Shown in pieces: positions 40,953-53,398 of a stretch of 64,000 nucleotides of DNA; position 1 is the first letter of the stretch, and every line of letters starts with the position of its first letter. Source of the stretch: Azomonas agilis (GTDB taxonomy: Bacteria > Pseudomonadota > Gammaproteobacteria > Pseudomonadales > Pseudomonadaceae); the NCBI RefSeq assembly GCF_007830255.1, contig NZ_VLKG01000005.1:1-64000 (forward strand), read 5' to 3'. Made by a program: the position numbers and the translations under genes. Under the pieces are notes generated by a model. The model had not been told where the DNA came from, did no database searches, and saw nothing but the letters and a program-made list of their open reading frames with translations.

Positions 40953-40971
40953 ATAGGATGCCGTGAATAGG
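40944..40971. repeat. perfect 14-bp tandem duplication at the remnant's right end
   Basis: ATGCCGTGAATAGG occurs twice in tandem across the stop of the four-cysteine gene, 9 bp before the damX stop. Probably a scar of the deletion that removed the right att. Confidence 0.75.
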
Positions 40972-40979
40972 TTGAGTCC

Positions 40980-42377
40980 TCACCTACCCTGTTGAATTTC
41001 CTGCTGAATACCCGAAAAACTCCGAACCCAAGGCGTATCTGTGCGCAGAGCAGCGGGTAGATTGCGTATGGCGGCTTGGGCTGCTTGTTGGCTACTAAAG
41101 CTGCCATAGGTAAGCACGTAGAATTTCTGCCCTTGTTGCTGTTTAACAAAGTATCGGTATTGCTGCCCTTGTTGCAGCAGCGTTTGAATATTCTGTTCTG
41201 AGCGACTGGCTACGAGCTGTATCGTGTAATGGCTGGCAGATTGGGTTAAGTACCACTGATTGGCATTTGTTACACCCGAGGTCGCTTTACTGCTTGAAGT
41301 TGTGGAGGCGGGAGGAGCAACAGGCTTAGGCGTAGCGGGGGATTTGGTTTTTAAAGCATGTTCCGTTTCCCCACCTGCGGCTGCGGCTAAAGGATCGCGG
41401 ACGATAGGTTCACCCTCTGCCACCTGAGGCAGTGGGAGCCGCTGGCCATTACCGTTGATGTCGATGGGGGCATCTGGGTTGAGTTCTGGCTGCTTTTCAG
41501 GCGTGGGCTGGGATTCTGATTGAGTTAAAGAGCCAATCCAAGGGATTTCTTTAACCCAAAACAGTGCTGCTAAGGTTATTCCTAGGATGGTCAGTGCTAA
41601 CGCATGAATCCAAGGTAAAGTGCGGCGAGGTGGGTTAGAAGAGGCTTGAGGGGTATCGTATAAACCCTCGGTTAACTCTTCACGGGCGATTTGGTTGATC
41701 GCCCCCGGCCAGCCTGCCGAAGCCTGATGGATATAGTCAATTTGCTCATCAGTGAAGCAGCTTAGATCACCACCCGCCAGTGCCAGGCGCTGGCTAAGGT
41801 AGGCTCTAGTTTGGGCTAAATCATAGGGATGCAGCTCTAAAATCTGGTACAGCGACTGATCTTTGATCAGGCTTTTTAAGCGAGTAACCAGTCGCGATTC
41901 GGCAAATAAAAATACCCGTAAGGCACTCGGCTGTGAGCCTAAAGCTAATTGCTGAAGGCTTATGAGCTCTGAGTCTTTGAGTTGATGGGCATCATCTACC
42001 ATTAAATAAGTAACACGCCCTTGCTGAGCATGGCGTTCTACATGGGTCAAGATCAGTTCGAGTGTGCAGGGGTAGCCGTTTAGGATTTGCCCGATTTGTT
42101 CCAGTAAGGGCCGAGTATCTTGGCTGGCGTTAATGACTAAGCTTTGGGTGCTTTGTTTGTTGCTGGTAGCCACTAGAGCTTGGCGCAGCAAAGTTTTGCC
42201 ACTGCCTTTAGGCCCAACGATGATTTGTAAGCTTTGAGCACTTGGGCGCTGTAGTTGTTCCAGCACCTCCTTACGGCGGGCTAAAAAGAACCTTAACCCT
42301 GATACGCGCTCCGCAAAGGGGTCTTGTGTAAAGCCATAGTACTCAAGATAGGCATCATCAACCGGCGCACGAGCCAT
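40980..42377 (-). CDS. damX: DamX-like AAA/SPOR cell-division protein
   Basis: A 465-residue protein: N-terminal ExeA-like AAA ATPase domain (Walker A GPKGSGKT at 55-62, MVDDAHQLKD Walker B), a membrane helix (about 259-280) and a C-terminal SPOR domain (about 382-458) that binds denuded septal peptidoglycan. This fusion is the Pseudomonas form of DamX, last of the pil-aro operon. In Pseudomonas gltB normally follows; here the prophage remnant abuts its 3' end. Confidence 0.9.
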   Translation of the reverse strand: MARAPVDDAYLEYYGFTQDPFAERVSGLRFFLARRKEVLEQLQRPSAQSLQIIVGPKGSGKTLLRQALVATSNKQSTQSLVINASQDTRPLLEQIGQILNGYPCTLELILTHVERHAQQGRVTYLMVDDAHQLKDSELISLQQLALGSQPSALRVFLFAESRLVTRLKSLIKDQSLYQILELHPYDLAQTRAYLSQRLALAGGDLSCFTDEQIDYIHQASAGWPGAINQIAREELTEGLYDTPQASSNPPRRTLPWIHALALTILGITLAALFWVKEIPWIGSLTQSESQPTPEKQPELNPDAPIDINGNGQRLPLPQVAEGEPIVRDPLAAAAGGETEHALKTKSPATPKPVAPPASTTSSSKATSGVTNANQWYLTQSASHYTIQLVASRSEQNIQTLLQQGQQYRYFVKQQQGQKFYVLTYGSFSSQQAAQAAIRNLPAALRTDTPWVRSFSGIQQEIQQGR

Positions 42378-42390
42378 GCTAGTCCTTTAT

Positions 42391-43476
42391 TCAGCCTTGG
42401 GTGTAAGGGGCGTTGAGGGTGTCATTTAAGGCCGCTGGCGCATAATCTGCAGTAACGATGGCCTCCCCAAGGGCTTGGAGTAACACCAAACGCAGTTGGC
42501 CGTCCAATACCTTTTTATCCAACGCCATATGCTGCATAAAGTCAGCAGCGGTCATTTGGACAGGTGGTACTACGGGAAGTTGTGCTGCCTGTAATAAATG
42601 AATGGCCCGTTGTTGATCGGCAGCACTAATCCAACCTAAACGCTGGGATAGGTCTAAAGCCATGACTGTTCCGGCCGCAACGGCTTCACCGTGCAGCCAT
42701 TGTCCGTAGCCCATGTGGGTTTCGATGGCGTGGCCAAAGGTATGCCCTAGGTTAAGAGTGGCTCTAACACCTGACTCTTTTTCATCGGCTCCCACAATGC
42801 GTGCTTTGGCAGCGCAAGAGCGATAAATAGCCTCCGTGAGTGCTTGGTTATCTAAAGACAGCAGGGCACTCATGTTGCGCTCTAGCCAATCTAAAAACGG
42901 AGCATCGCAGATCAGGCCGTATTTAATCACCTCGGCCAATCCGGCGGAGAGTTCACGCGGGGGCAGGGTGTTGAGGGTTTTGGTATCAATCAACACGGCT
43001 TGAGGCTGATAAAAAGCCCCAATCATGTTTTTGCCCAGAGGATGATTGATGCCGGTTTTTCCACCGACAGAAGAATCCACCTGCGACAGTAAGGTGGTTG
43101 GAATCTGGATGAAATCCACTCCGCGTTGATAGCAAGCGGCCGCAAATCCGGTCATATCCCCAATCACACCACCGCCTAACGCAATCAGCGTAGTGCGCCG
43201 ATCGTGGCGCTGTTCCAGCAATGCATCAAAAATAAGCTGTAGGGTTTGCCAGTTTTTGTGGGCCTCACCGTCCGGCAGGATGATGGGGGTGGTCTTGAAG
43301 TCTTTCAGGCTATTCAGCAGCGGCTGTAGATACAGAGGGGCGACGGTTTCGTTGGTGACGACGGCTACTTGTCGGCCTCGAATATAAGGGGTCAGCCAGT
43401 CTGCTTGCCCGAGGAGGTCTGCACCAATGTGAATGGGATAACTGCGTTCGCCAAGCTCAACCTGAAGAGACTTCAT
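42391..43476 (-). CDS. aroB: 3-dehydroquinate synthase AroB
   Basis: A 361-residue enzyme of the shikimate pathway that cyclises DAHP to 3-dehydroquinate using NAD and a metal. The nucleotide loop [12 protein letters not shown], the metal-binding [11 protein letters not shown] with [14 protein letters not shown]is residues and the [11 protein letters not shown] segment are present. Length matches the family (about 360). Between aroK and damX, the classic order. Confidence 0.96.
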   Translation of the reverse strand: MKSLQVELGERSYPIHIGADLLGQADWLTPYIRGRQVAVVTNETVAPLYLQPLLNSLKDFKTTPIILPDGEAHKNWQTLQLIFDALLEQRHDRRTTLIALGGGVIGDMTGFAAACYQRGVDFIQIPTTLLSQVDSSVGGKTGINHPLGKNMIGAFYQPQAVLIDTKTLNTLPPRELSAGLAEVIKYGLICDAPFLDWLERNMSALLSLDNQALTEAIYRSCAAKARIVGADEKESGVRATLNLGHTFGHAIETHMGYGQWLHGEAVAAGTVMALDLSQRLGWISAADQQRAIHLLQAAQLPVVPPVQMTAADFMQHMALDKKVLDGQLRLVLLQALGEAIVTADYAPAALNDTLNAPYTQG

Positions 43477-43512
43477 GGAAATGGGGTCACCGGATTATAG
43501 GGAGGTAGTTGG

Positions 43513-44058
43513 CTAGGATAGCGCAGGTGAATGCGCGTGTTCAGTGCTATCCAAAGCTTTAAGGCGATCTAATATTTCTGTGACCAGTAGACGCGGTGGG
43601 CGTTCGTCGGTTTCTATCACGATGTGGGCAATAGAACGGTATAGAGGGTCACGGATACGCATCAGGTCGGTCAGTACCTTACGGGGGTTTGCCTGTTGCA
43701 GTAAGGGGCGGTTACGGTCGCGGGCGGTACGTTCTAACTGCTGTTCGACCGAAGTACAGAGGTACACAATGCGCCCGCCCGCCTGTAAAGCTTGGCGGTT
43801 ATCCTCACGCAGCACTGAACCGCCTCCGGTGGCAAGCACGAGGCCATCTTGCTGACAGAGTTCTACCAGCACAGCGTGCTCGCGCTCACGAAAGCCTGCC
43901 TCTCCTTCGACGTCAAAAATCCAAGGAATGTTGGCTCCTGCTTTGGCTTCAATTTCCTTATCTGAATCCCGAAAGGTCAGGTGTAATTCCTTGGCCAGCA
44001 GCCGCCCGATAGTACTCTTACCGGCTCCCATTGGGCCTACAAGAATGGTGTTACGCAC
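43513..44058 (-). CDS. aroK: shikimate kinase AroK
   Basis: A 181-residue P-loop kinase that phosphorylates shikimate. Walker [10 protein letters not shown] near residue 7, the DSDKEIE shikimate-binding acidic pair, [10 protein letters not shown] and RNRPLL lid region are all seen. GTG start, 4 bp after the pilQ stop on the same strand. Confidence 0.95.
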   Translation of the reverse strand: MRNTILVGPMGAGKSTIGRLLAKELHLTFRDSDKEIEAKAGANIPWIFDVEGEAGFREREHAVLVELCQQDGLVLATGGGSVLREDNRQALQAGGRIVYLCTSVEQQLERTARDRNRPLLQQANPRKVLTDLMRIRDPLYRSIAHIVIETDERPPRLLVTEILDRLKALDSTEHAHSPALS

Positions 44059-44062
44059 GAAA

Positions 44063-46153
44063 TCAGGGTCTCACAGCAAGGGCTTGTTGGTTAAGGATGC
44101 GTGGTGTTAAGAATATCAGCAACTCTTCTTTGGCATCCCGGATTACTTCTCGGCGGAATAAGCGGCCAATGTAGGGTAAATCGCCCAGAAAGGGTACTTT
44201 ATCCACAGTTTTTTGCTGAGTATTGGAAAAAATTCCACCAATAACAATGGTTTCTCCATCATTAATCAATACCTTGGCATTCAGTTCATTGGTGTCTATA
44301 GGCGGTACGCCGTTTAGAACATTGGAGTAATCCGGTGCATCTTTATTCACCTTGACCTCCATAATGACTCGGTTATCAGGGGTGATTTGCGGCGTTACCT
44401 CTAAAGATAAGGCCGCCTCTTTGAACGAGGTGGAGGTTGCACCGCTGGAGCTGGCTTCTTGATAAGGAATTTCTGAGCCTCTTAAGATTTTGGCCGTTTC
44501 TTTATCAGCGGTCATGACTTTGGGTTGGGAGACAATCTCGCCATTACCCGTAGATTCCATAGCCGAAAGTTCCAAATCAAGCACCGTGTTGTTGGTGATA
44601 AAGCTAATGGCCAAGCTAGAAGTTGCTCCTGATGCGCCTAAATCAACGAAAGTCCCCACTTCTTCTGAGTTGCCGCCGATGTATTCGCGCCCCAGTCCGC
44701 CTTCAAAGGTATAATTTTTACTGCCGATACTCGCTCCACGCCAGTTGGCTCCGATGGATTTATCAAACCCAACGGTCGCTTCCACAATCCGCGCTTCAAT
44801 CATCACTTGACGCACGGGGATATCAAGCTGGGATACAATACGTCTTAGTTCATCCAAACGCTCTTGAGTTTGGTAAGCAATGATGTTGTTGGTTCGATCA
44901 TCGACCGCAATAGAGCCGCGCTCATCAGAAGAGGCATTATTAGTGCCCCCCATTTTGTTCACCGACTGTTGGAATAGCTTGGCAATATCAGCCGCTTTAG
45001 CGTAATTCACCTGTACTACTTCGCGCCGCATGGGGGCCAGTTCGGCCAATTGGCGTTGGGTTTCCAGCTCTTGGCGTTCTCGGTCGGCAATTTCAGCGGC
45101 GGGGGCCACTAACAGCACATTACCCACTTGGCGTTTATCCAAGCCTTTGGTTTTCAAAATAAGCTCTAGGGCTTGATCCCAAGGGACGTTTTGCAGCCTT
45201 AGGGTGATGTTGCCCTGTACGGTATCACTGGCCACCAAATTCAATTTAGTGAAGTCAGCGATCAGTTGCAGTACGGCCCGTACTTCAATGTCCTGGAAGT
45301 TTAGGGACAGTTTGTCGCCGCTGTACAACGAGCGCTCGACCTTTTGTTTTTCCATTTGCGCCTGAGTCAGAGGGCGCACGCTGATGGTTACCTTATCGTC
45401 GGCCTGAAACGAGAGGTACTCATAGTTGCCCGTAGCCTCAATGCTGAAGTTGACGGTAGAACCACTGGCTGTTGCATCAACGAATTTAACTGGCGTGGCA
45501 AAGTCCTGCACATCTAAGCGGGCGCGCAGTGGGTCTGGTAAGCTGGCTTTGTCAAAGGAGACTAGGATTTTACCGCCTTGCTCCTCTACCCTTGGGGTCA
45601 TGTCATCGTCGGAGAGGGTGATGATAAGGTTGCCGGCTCCATCTTCAGCACGTCGGAAGTCGACATTTTTGATTTGTCTTCCAGATGTATGGGCTGAGGA
45701 AGCCGTGGGGCTGTAGGCTGAGTTGGCCACTGGACTAAAGGTTTGACTGGCGCTCGGTGTAGCGCTTTGGCGTTCACCCAATAGGATAAATAAGGCGTTT
45801 CCGGCGACTCGCGTGGTGTACGGCGTTAAGCGGTTGAGGTTAATGATCAGGCGCGTTCTACCTTCGGACTCCACCAAGGTTAGGTTACGCGCATTGCCTA
45901 CCCCTATATCTTTAAGGTTGGTGCCCAATTTGTTGGAAACCCCGACCAAATCCAAGGCAATGCGCGCCGGTTGGTCAATGGAATAGCCTTTAGGTGGTTT
46001 AAGCATGGGGGCATCAAGCGTTAATTTAAGCTCAATACGATCGCCGGGTAAGGCCGTAACATCCAGTGCAGTTAGGTTGGCAGCCCAGAGACTAGGGGTG
46101 AGCAAGAGCATCAAGAGAGCAAGCAGGGCAGAGCGCAGGTGACGGTCATTCAT
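44063..46153 (-). CDS. pilQ: type IV pilus secretin PilQ
   Basis: A 696-residue outer-membrane secretin through which the pilus passes. Signal peptide 1-24 (ending LWA), two AMIN peptidoglycan-binding domains (about 28-270), STN and N1 domains ([20 protein letters not shown]) and the secretin domain with the GSEIPYQE and [15 protein letters not shown] signatures near the C-terminus. Fifth gene of pilMNOPQ. Confidence 0.96.
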   Translation of the reverse strand: MNDRHLRSALLALLMLLLTPSLWAANLTALDVTALPGDRIELKLTLDAPMLKPPKGYSIDQPARIALDLVGVSNKLGTNLKDIGVGNARNLTLVESEGRTRLIINLNRLTPYTTRVAGNALFILLGERQSATPSASQTFSPVANSAYSPTASSAHTSGRQIKNVDFRRAEDGAGNLIITLSDDDMTPRVEEQGGKILVSFDKASLPDPLRARLDVQDFATPVKFVDATASGSTVNFSIEATGNYEYLSFQADDKVTISVRPLTQAQMEKQKVERSLYSGDKLSLNFQDIEVRAVLQLIADFTKLNLVASDTVQGNITLRLQNVPWDQALELILKTKGLDKRQVGNVLLVAPAAEIADRERQELETQRQLAELAPMRREVVQVNYAKAADIAKLFQQSVNKMGGTNNASSDERGSIAVDDRTNNIIAYQTQERLDELRRIVSQLDIPVRQVMIEARIVEATVGFDKSIGANWRGASIGSKNYTFEGGLGREYIGGNSEEVGTFVDLGASGATSSLAISFITNNTVLDLELSAMESTGNGEIVSQPKVMTADKETAKILRGSEIPYQEASSSGATSTSFKEAALSLEVTPQITPDNRVIMEVKVNKDAPDYSNVLNGVPPIDTNELNAKVLINDGETIVIGGIFSNTQQKTVDKVPFLGDLPYIGRLFRREVIRDAKEELLIFLTPRILNQQALAVRP

Positions 46154-46194
46154 GGTGGGCTATCTGCATGGGAGTCTGGAAGGGTTGAAGAGGT

Positions 46195-46719
46195 TTAGGG
46201 GCGTTGTCTGAGAAGAAGTACTTGCGGGCGCTCCGCCCAAGCTCCTTCACCGTCAGGAACAATTTCAATCACCTCTAGGCGGTCATTTTGGATATCAACG
46301 ACACGTCCATAATTACGTCCAATGTAGTCACCTTTTTGCACCGGATGGACACCGCCTGCTCCTCGGAGCAGGGCGTACTGCGTCTGTTGATTGGATAGCG
46401 TGCCCACCATGACAAAATCGTCAATATTAAAACCTTCCAAAAAACTCTTAGGCCGTTTGTCGTCAGGAACGATGCTGCGGTTGACCGTTTTACGCGGGGT
46501 TACCTCTTCCTCCGCCACGGTTTGGAAGGGACTGCGTAGGGATGAGGCGGTGTAACTAAAGGACTCATAGGCGCTAAAGGTGGGTAGAGGTTCAATCTTG
46601 CCCTTGGGTTTCGCCCGAACCTCCTGCATGTATTGCTGTAGATCCGCTAAAGGATCCGATTGATCGCAGCCACACAACAGCAGAACAACCAGCACAAGGC
46701 TTGATCTGAGATGGATCAC
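46195..46719 (-). CDS. pilP: type IV pilus lipoprotein PilP
   Basis: A 174-residue inner-membrane lipoprotein that links PilN/PilO with PilQ. The lipobox LLCGC has Cys18 as lipidation site. The C-terminal beta domain contains FNIDDFVMVGTL and VQKGDYIGRNYGRVVDI, typical PilP. ATG overlaps pilO stop by 4 bp. Confidence 0.95.
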   Translation of the reverse strand: MIHLRSSLVLVVLLLCGCDQSDPLADLQQYMQEVRAKPKGKIEPLPTFSAYESFSYTASSLRSPFQTVAEEEVTPRKTVNRSIVPDDKRPKSFLEGFNIDDFVMVGTLSNQQTQYALLRGAGGVHPVQKGDYIGRNYGRVVDIQNDRLEVIEIVPDGEGAWAERPQVLLLRQRP

Positions 46720-47381
46720 CGGCCGCTCCTTGGTGGATTGTTGGGTTTAGTGTCTGTTTGAGTGCTGCCTTGATCGTTGTAACGGTAGGTCTTAGCCAAA
46801 ATACTTAAGCGCAGTTTGGAGCTTGCGGTATTTTGTGCCGCCGGTTTTAGTTCAAAATCGTGCAAGGTCACAATGCGCTGCATACTGGTGACATTGCTAA
46901 CAAAGGTAGCGAGATCGTGGTAATCGCCGAGCACTTTAACTTGGATGGGGAGTTCAATATAAAACTGATCTTTGCGTTCTGGCTGGAGTTTAATCTCTTC
47001 AAACTCAAGGCCACTCTCCACTCCGAGGCGAGTCATGTCTTCCAGTAGCGCAGGCACTTCGGTTTCGCGGGGTAGCTGGTGCAGCAGCTCGTTGAAGCGC
47101 TGTTCCAACTCGGTTAATTGCTGGCGATAGGCTTCTAAATTCGCTACTTGAAAGCTTTTACTGGCAAATTGCGTTTTCAGCCCCGGCTCTTGGGACTGGG
47201 TTTGCTCCAGTTTTGTTTCTAAATCAGTGATATGCAGGTTGTAGCCTGCAAAGGCGGTGAGAATAAACAGGATAAGACAAGCCGCCACCTTAATAGGGGT
47301 AGGCCAGACCCCCAGATTGTTTATATCTAGGTCTGAAATATCCATATTACGTAGGGTATTCAGGGACTCAGCTAGGCTCAT
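46716..47381 (-). CDS. pilO: type IV pilus alignment protein PilO
   Basis: A 221-residue bitopic protein: short cytoplasmic N-terminus, membrane helix about 29-48 (VAACLILFILTAFAGYNLHI), coiled coil (about 50-110) and a periplasmic ferredoxin-like domain. It forms a heterodimer with PilN. The tail after residue 205 is polar. 25 bp from pilN. Confidence 0.94.
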   Translation of the reverse strand: MSLAESLNTLRNMDISDLDINNLGVWPTPIKVAACLILFILTAFAGYNLHITDLETKLEQTQSQEPGLKTQFASKSFQVANLEAYRQQLTELEQRFNELLHQLPRETEVPALLEDMTRLGVESGLEFEEIKLQPERKDQFYIELPIQVKVLGDYHDLATFVSNVTSMQRIVTLHDFELKPAAQNTASSKLRLSILAKTYRYNDQGSTQTDTKPNNPPRSGR

Positions 47382-47406
47382 ATTTTCCTTCTTTAAACCC
47401 AGAGTG

Positions 47407-48003
47407 TTACTGAACTGAGAGCTGGTATGAATCTTCAGAGCTACTTGAGGAGGCCTCTGGTGGAGGCTGCACCTGTTGTACAGTCAGGCGAAATTGGCTG
47501 CCTTGCCGACCATTTTTTAGGTTAATGGCCTTTACTTCGGTGAGGTTAGGAGCACTGAGCCATGCCGAGGCATCTAGGTTGCGCATCAGACTAGACACCC
47601 GCGCATTAGATTCGGCAATCCCTGTTAAAGATAGGGTATTTCCGGTCATCTTGGACTCGGTAAAGTGCACCCCATCGGGCAACGTCCGAATAAGCTGATC
47701 AAAGATGTGTCCTGCGATGGGACGGCGAACCTGTAGGTCTTGAATGATCTTGATGCGCTCCAGATATTGCTGGCGGCGTTTTTGCAGCTCGTTGAACTCT
47801 TTGATCTGTTTATCGAGTAGAGCTATTTGTGTGCGCAGTAGGTTATTGCGCGCCTCTTGCTGCTCAATGGCCCAGTTAAAATATTGGTCGGCCAAGACGA
47901 TTAACCCGATACCCAAGGCTAGACTACTTCCTAGAGCGGCTAAAAATCGGCGCTTACGTTGTTCTCGTCGCTGCTCACGCCAAGGAAGAAGGTTTATTTG
48001 CAC
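47407..48003 (-). CDS. pilN: type IV pilus alignment protein PilN
   Basis: A 198-residue bitopic protein, identical in length to PAO1 PilN. The cytoplasmic INLLPWREQRREQRK motif binds the cleft of PilM; a membrane helix (about 20-42) and periplasmic coiled coil and domain follow. Start taken as GTG 48003 so that INLLPWRE is N-terminal as in all homologues. Confidence 0.94.
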   Translation of the reverse strand: MQINLLPWREQRREQRKRRFLAALGSSLALGIGLIVLADQYFNWAIEQQEARNNLLRTQIALLDKQIKEFNELQKRRQQYLERIKIIQDLQVRRPIAGHIFDQLIRTLPDGVHFTESKMTGNTLSLTGIAESNARVSSLMRNLDASAWLSAPNLTEVKAINLKNGRQGSQFRLTVQQVQPPPEASSSSSEDSYQLSVQ

Positions 48004-48007
48004 CACG

Positions 48008-50188
<2,181 letters not shown>

Positions 50189-52642
50189 ATGCTTGCTTTT
50201 CTAAGGTTTGTTCTCTGGACGCTGTTAGCCGTGGGGTCGGGGTTAGTACTCTGTTTGAGTGGAGCCTTTTTGTACCTAAGCCCCAGTCTGCCTTCTGTGG
50301 AGGCGTTGCGTAGTATCCAGCTTCAGGTGCCCCTGCGTATTTATAGCCAAGACGGCAAGTTGATTGCTGAGTACGGGGAAATGCGGCGTAGCCCCGTTCG
50401 TTATGCGGACATTCCGCAAGATTTCATTAATGCGCTTTTAGCCGCTGAGGATGATAATTTCGCCCATCATCGCGGGGTAGATCCCAGCAGCTTGATGCGT
50501 GCGGCCAGTCAATTACTGAAAACGGGGCATATTCAGACCGGCGGCAGTACCATCACTATGCAGGTGGCCAAGAATTACTTTTTGACCAGTGAGCGTAGTT
50601 TTTCGCGCAAAATCAGTGAAATTCTGTTGGCGTTGCAAATTGAGCGAGAGCTGACGAAAGAGGAAATCTTCGAGCTATACGTCAACAAAATTTATTTAGG
50701 CAACCGAGCTTACGGTATTGAGGCCGCCGCTCAGGTGTACTACGGCAAGTCTATTTCTGAGTTGAGTATGGCGCAAATGGCCATGATCGCCGGTTTGCCT
50801 AAAGCACCTTCTGCATTTAATCCGCTGAATAACCCAACACGCAGTAAAGAGCGCCGTGATTGGATTTTAGGGCGTATGAATCGCTTAGGTATGTTGAGCG
50901 ATGAGCGCTATCAGTTGGCTTTGGCTGAGCCGGTAAATGCGCGTTATCACGTGGCTCAACCAGAATTAGATGCGCCCTATATCGCGGAAATGGCGCGGGC
51001 AGAGATGGTGGGGCGTTATGGAGCTACGGCTTATACCGATGGCTTTCGAGTATTTACCACTGTCACAGAGCAGCGCCAAAAGTGGGCGATTCAAGCACTG
51101 ACGGAAGGATTGATGGACTATGACCGGCGGCATGGCTACCGAGGGCCAGAAGGACGGATTCAAAGTAAATCAACCCAAGATGCTTTGCAGCAGTTGGCTC
51201 GCAATTACAAAACCTTGTCGGGGTTAGAGCCCGCTTTAGTCACTCAGGTCGGGCGTAGTAGTGTGCAGGTCATGACCCGTGATGGTCTGTATCACAATGT
51301 GGCTTGGGAAAGTATGCAGTGGGCTCGGCCTTATATTTCTGTTAATAGCACAGGGGCGGCTCCGCGCTCACCGGCTGCGGTGGTACGGCAGGGGGATGTG
51401 GTTCGTATTTGTTGGGCAGAAGGGCAACCGCTGTTCACCCAAGTGCCGCTGGTGCAGGCGGCTTTGGTTTCCTTATCCCCCAAAGACGGTGCCATTCAAG
51501 CCTTGGTCGGAGGCTTTTCCTTCGATCAAAGCCACTATAATCGCGCCATCCAAGCCAAACGTCAGCCCGGATCGAGCTTTAAGCCTTTTATCTACAGTGC
51601 CGCTTTAGATGCAGGATATACCGCCGCCAGCTTGGTGAACGATGCTCCGGTGGTGTTTTTTGAAGAAGGTATGGATCGCGTATGGCGGCCCAAAAACGAC
51701 AACAACACCTTTTTAGGCCCGATTCGTTTGCGGGAGGCGCTGTACCGTTCACGCAATATGGTGTCTATTCGTTTGTTGCAATCCATCGGCATGGATTACG
51801 CCCTTAACTATCTAACTAAATTCGGGTTTAACCGGCAGGATTTACCGCGCAATCTTTCCATTGCTTTGGGATCTGCTGCCTTAACGCCCTTGGAAATTGC
51901 AGCAGGTTGGGCTGTATTTGCGAATGGGGGTTATAAGGTCGATGCTTACTTGATAGACCGTATCGAAAATAACGAAGGCAAGTTGATTTTCCAAAACAAT
52001 CCGGCACAGGCATTGCCCGCAGAGGCTCCCGTAAATCCTTTGGAGGCTACTGCTGTTGTTCCCAATACTCCACTGACGATAGGTGATCCTGCTGCGGTGC
52101 CGCGACGAGCTGAGCGAGCTATTGATGAGCGCACTGCCTACATCATGACCAGCATGTTAAAGGATGTGATTACACGCGGAACGGGCCGTCAGGCGTTAGA
52201 GTTGGGGCGGCACGATTTAGCCGGTAAAACTGGCACCACTAACGATGCCGTGGATAGCTGGTTTTCAGGCTATAACCCAGACTTTGTAACCACGGTGTGG
52301 GCGGGCTTTGATCAACCGCAAACCCTAGGAGACCGAGAGTATGGAGCCAGCGTAGCACTGCCAATTTGGATGCATTATATGGGCGCTGTATTAGAGGGAC
52401 GACCCGAAGTTGAGCCGCCACAACCGACTGGATTGGTGCAGATACGCGTTGACCCCTACAGCGGGCGCATGACTTCCCCACGTTCAACGCGGGGCTATTT
52501 TGAGCTTTTTAAAGCCGAAGATACGCCCCCACCCATGGTAGAGCCTAGTCCCAGTGGCGGTGGTAGCAGCTTTGGCAACTCAGTGCCCGATACGCCCTTG
52601 CCGATTACCGAAGAAATGCCCGTACCTATGGATCTATTTTAA
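50189..52642 (+). CDS. ponA: penicillin-binding protein 1A (PonA/MrcA)
   Basis: An 817-residue class A PBP making and cross-linking peptidoglycan. N-terminal anchor (about 5-28), glycosyltransferase domain with EDDNFAHHRGVD at about 87-98 and STITMQVAKN, an OB-like insert typical of PBP1A and the transpeptidase domain with SSFK (Ser462-Lys465) and KTGTT (680-684). The C-terminal tail is proline-rich. Divergent from pilM; overlaps cmoM by one base. Confidence 0.96.
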   Translation: MLAFLRFVLWTLLAVGSGLVLCLSGAFLYLSPSLPSVEALRSIQLQVPLRIYSQDGKLIAEYGEMRRSPVRYADIPQDFINALLAAEDDNFAHHRGVDPSSLMRAASQLLKTGHIQTGGSTITMQVAKNYFLTSERSFSRKISEILLALQIERELTKEEIFELYVNKIYLGNRAYGIEAAAQVYYGKSISELSMAQMAMIAGLPKAPSAFNPLNNPTRSKERRDWILGRMNRLGMLSDERYQLALAEPVNARYHVAQPELDAPYIAEMARAEMVGRYGATAYTDGFRVFTTVTEQRQKWAIQALTEGLMDYDRRHGYRGPEGRIQSKSTQDALQQLARNYKTLSGLEPALVTQVGRSSVQVMTRDGLYHNVAWESMQWARPYISVNSTGAAPRSPAAVVRQGDVVRICWAEGQPLFTQVPLVQAALVSLSPKDGAIQALVGGFSFDQSHYNRAIQAKRQPGSSFKPFIYSAALDAGYTAASLVNDAPVVFFEEGMDRVWRPKNDNNTFLGPIRLREALYRSRNMVSIRLLQSIGMDYALNYLTKFGFNRQDLPRNLSIALGSAALTPLEIAAGWAVFANGGYKVDAYLIDRIENNEGKLIFQNNPAQALPAEAPVNPLEATAVVPNTPLTIGDPAAVPRRAERAIDERTAYIMTSMLKDVITRGTGRQALELGRHDLAGKTGTTNDAVDSWFSGYNPDFVTTVWAGFDQPQTLGDREYGASVALPIWMHYMGAVLEGRPEVEPPQPTGLVQIRVDPYSGRMTSPRSTRGYFELFKAEDTPPPMVEPSPSGGGSSFGNSVPDTPLPITEEMPVPMDLF

Positions 52643-53394
52643 TGCAGGATCGTCACTTTGATCAGTTAGCACGGCGTTTTGCTGAGAAAATCTACGGTGG
52701 CCCTAAGGGTGCAATTCGCTTAGCCGTATTACAAGCGGATTTGCAAAGCCTATTACCTCAGAGCCCGCTGCGGGTTTTAGATGTGGGCGCAGGATTGGGG
52801 CACATGGGGTTATGGCTGGCTCAACAGGGGCATCAAGTCACTTTGGCCGAGCCTGCATCTTCCATGCTAGAAGGAGCCCAAGCCTTATTTGCGAAGGCGG
52901 GGTGTTCGGCGCGCTTTGTACATACGGATTGGCAGCATCTGGAGTCGCACCTGAGCGAGCCTTTTGACTTGGTGTTGTGCCATGCGGTACTGGAGTGGTT
53001 AGCCCAGCCCGAGGCCATTTTGCCCTGTCTGCGCCGCATGACTTCTGATCAGGGTTGGTTGTCCTTAGCCTTTTATAATCGGGATGCCTTGGTGTACCGC
53101 AATCTGCTTAAGGGACACTTTAAGAAGCTGCGGACTAATCAACTGGCTGGTGAGAAGCAAAGCCTGACTCCTCAACAACCCCTTGATCCGCGCCAGCTTC
53201 AGGCATGGATAGAACCGCATTGGAACATCCTAAGCCGTAGCGGTATTCGGGTTTTCCACGACTTTATGCCGCCTGAGTTTCAAAATAAAACCCAGGCCGC
53301 TGATTTGTTGGAGATGGAGCTGGCTTATCGGCAACATCCGGTATTTTCAGGGCTGGGGCGCTATCTGCACTGGATTTGCCAACCCCAGCCGTAA
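52642..53394 (+). CDS. cmoM: tRNA 5-carboxymethoxyuridine methyltransferase CmoM
   Basis: A 250-residue class I methyltransferase. N-terminal MQDRHFDQLARRFAEKIYGG and SAM motif VLDVGAGLGHMG (45-56) match E. coli CmoM (SmtA), which methylates cmo5U34 of tRNA to mcmo5U. Start shares its A with the ponA stop. Converges with argA 5 bp apart. Confidence 0.88.
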   Translation: MQDRHFDQLARRFAEKIYGGPKGAIRLAVLQADLQSLLPQSPLRVLDVGAGLGHMGLWLAQQGHQVTLAEPASSMLEGAQALFAKAGCSARFVHTDWQHLESHLSEPFDLVLCHAVLEWLAQPEAILPCLRRMTSDQGWLSLAFYNRDALVYRNLLKGHFKKLRTNQLAGEKQSLTPQQPLDPRQLQAWIEPHWNILSRSGIRVFHDFMPPEFQNKTQAADLLEMELAYRQHPVFSGLGRYLHWICQPQP

Positions 53395-53398
53395 GCGG

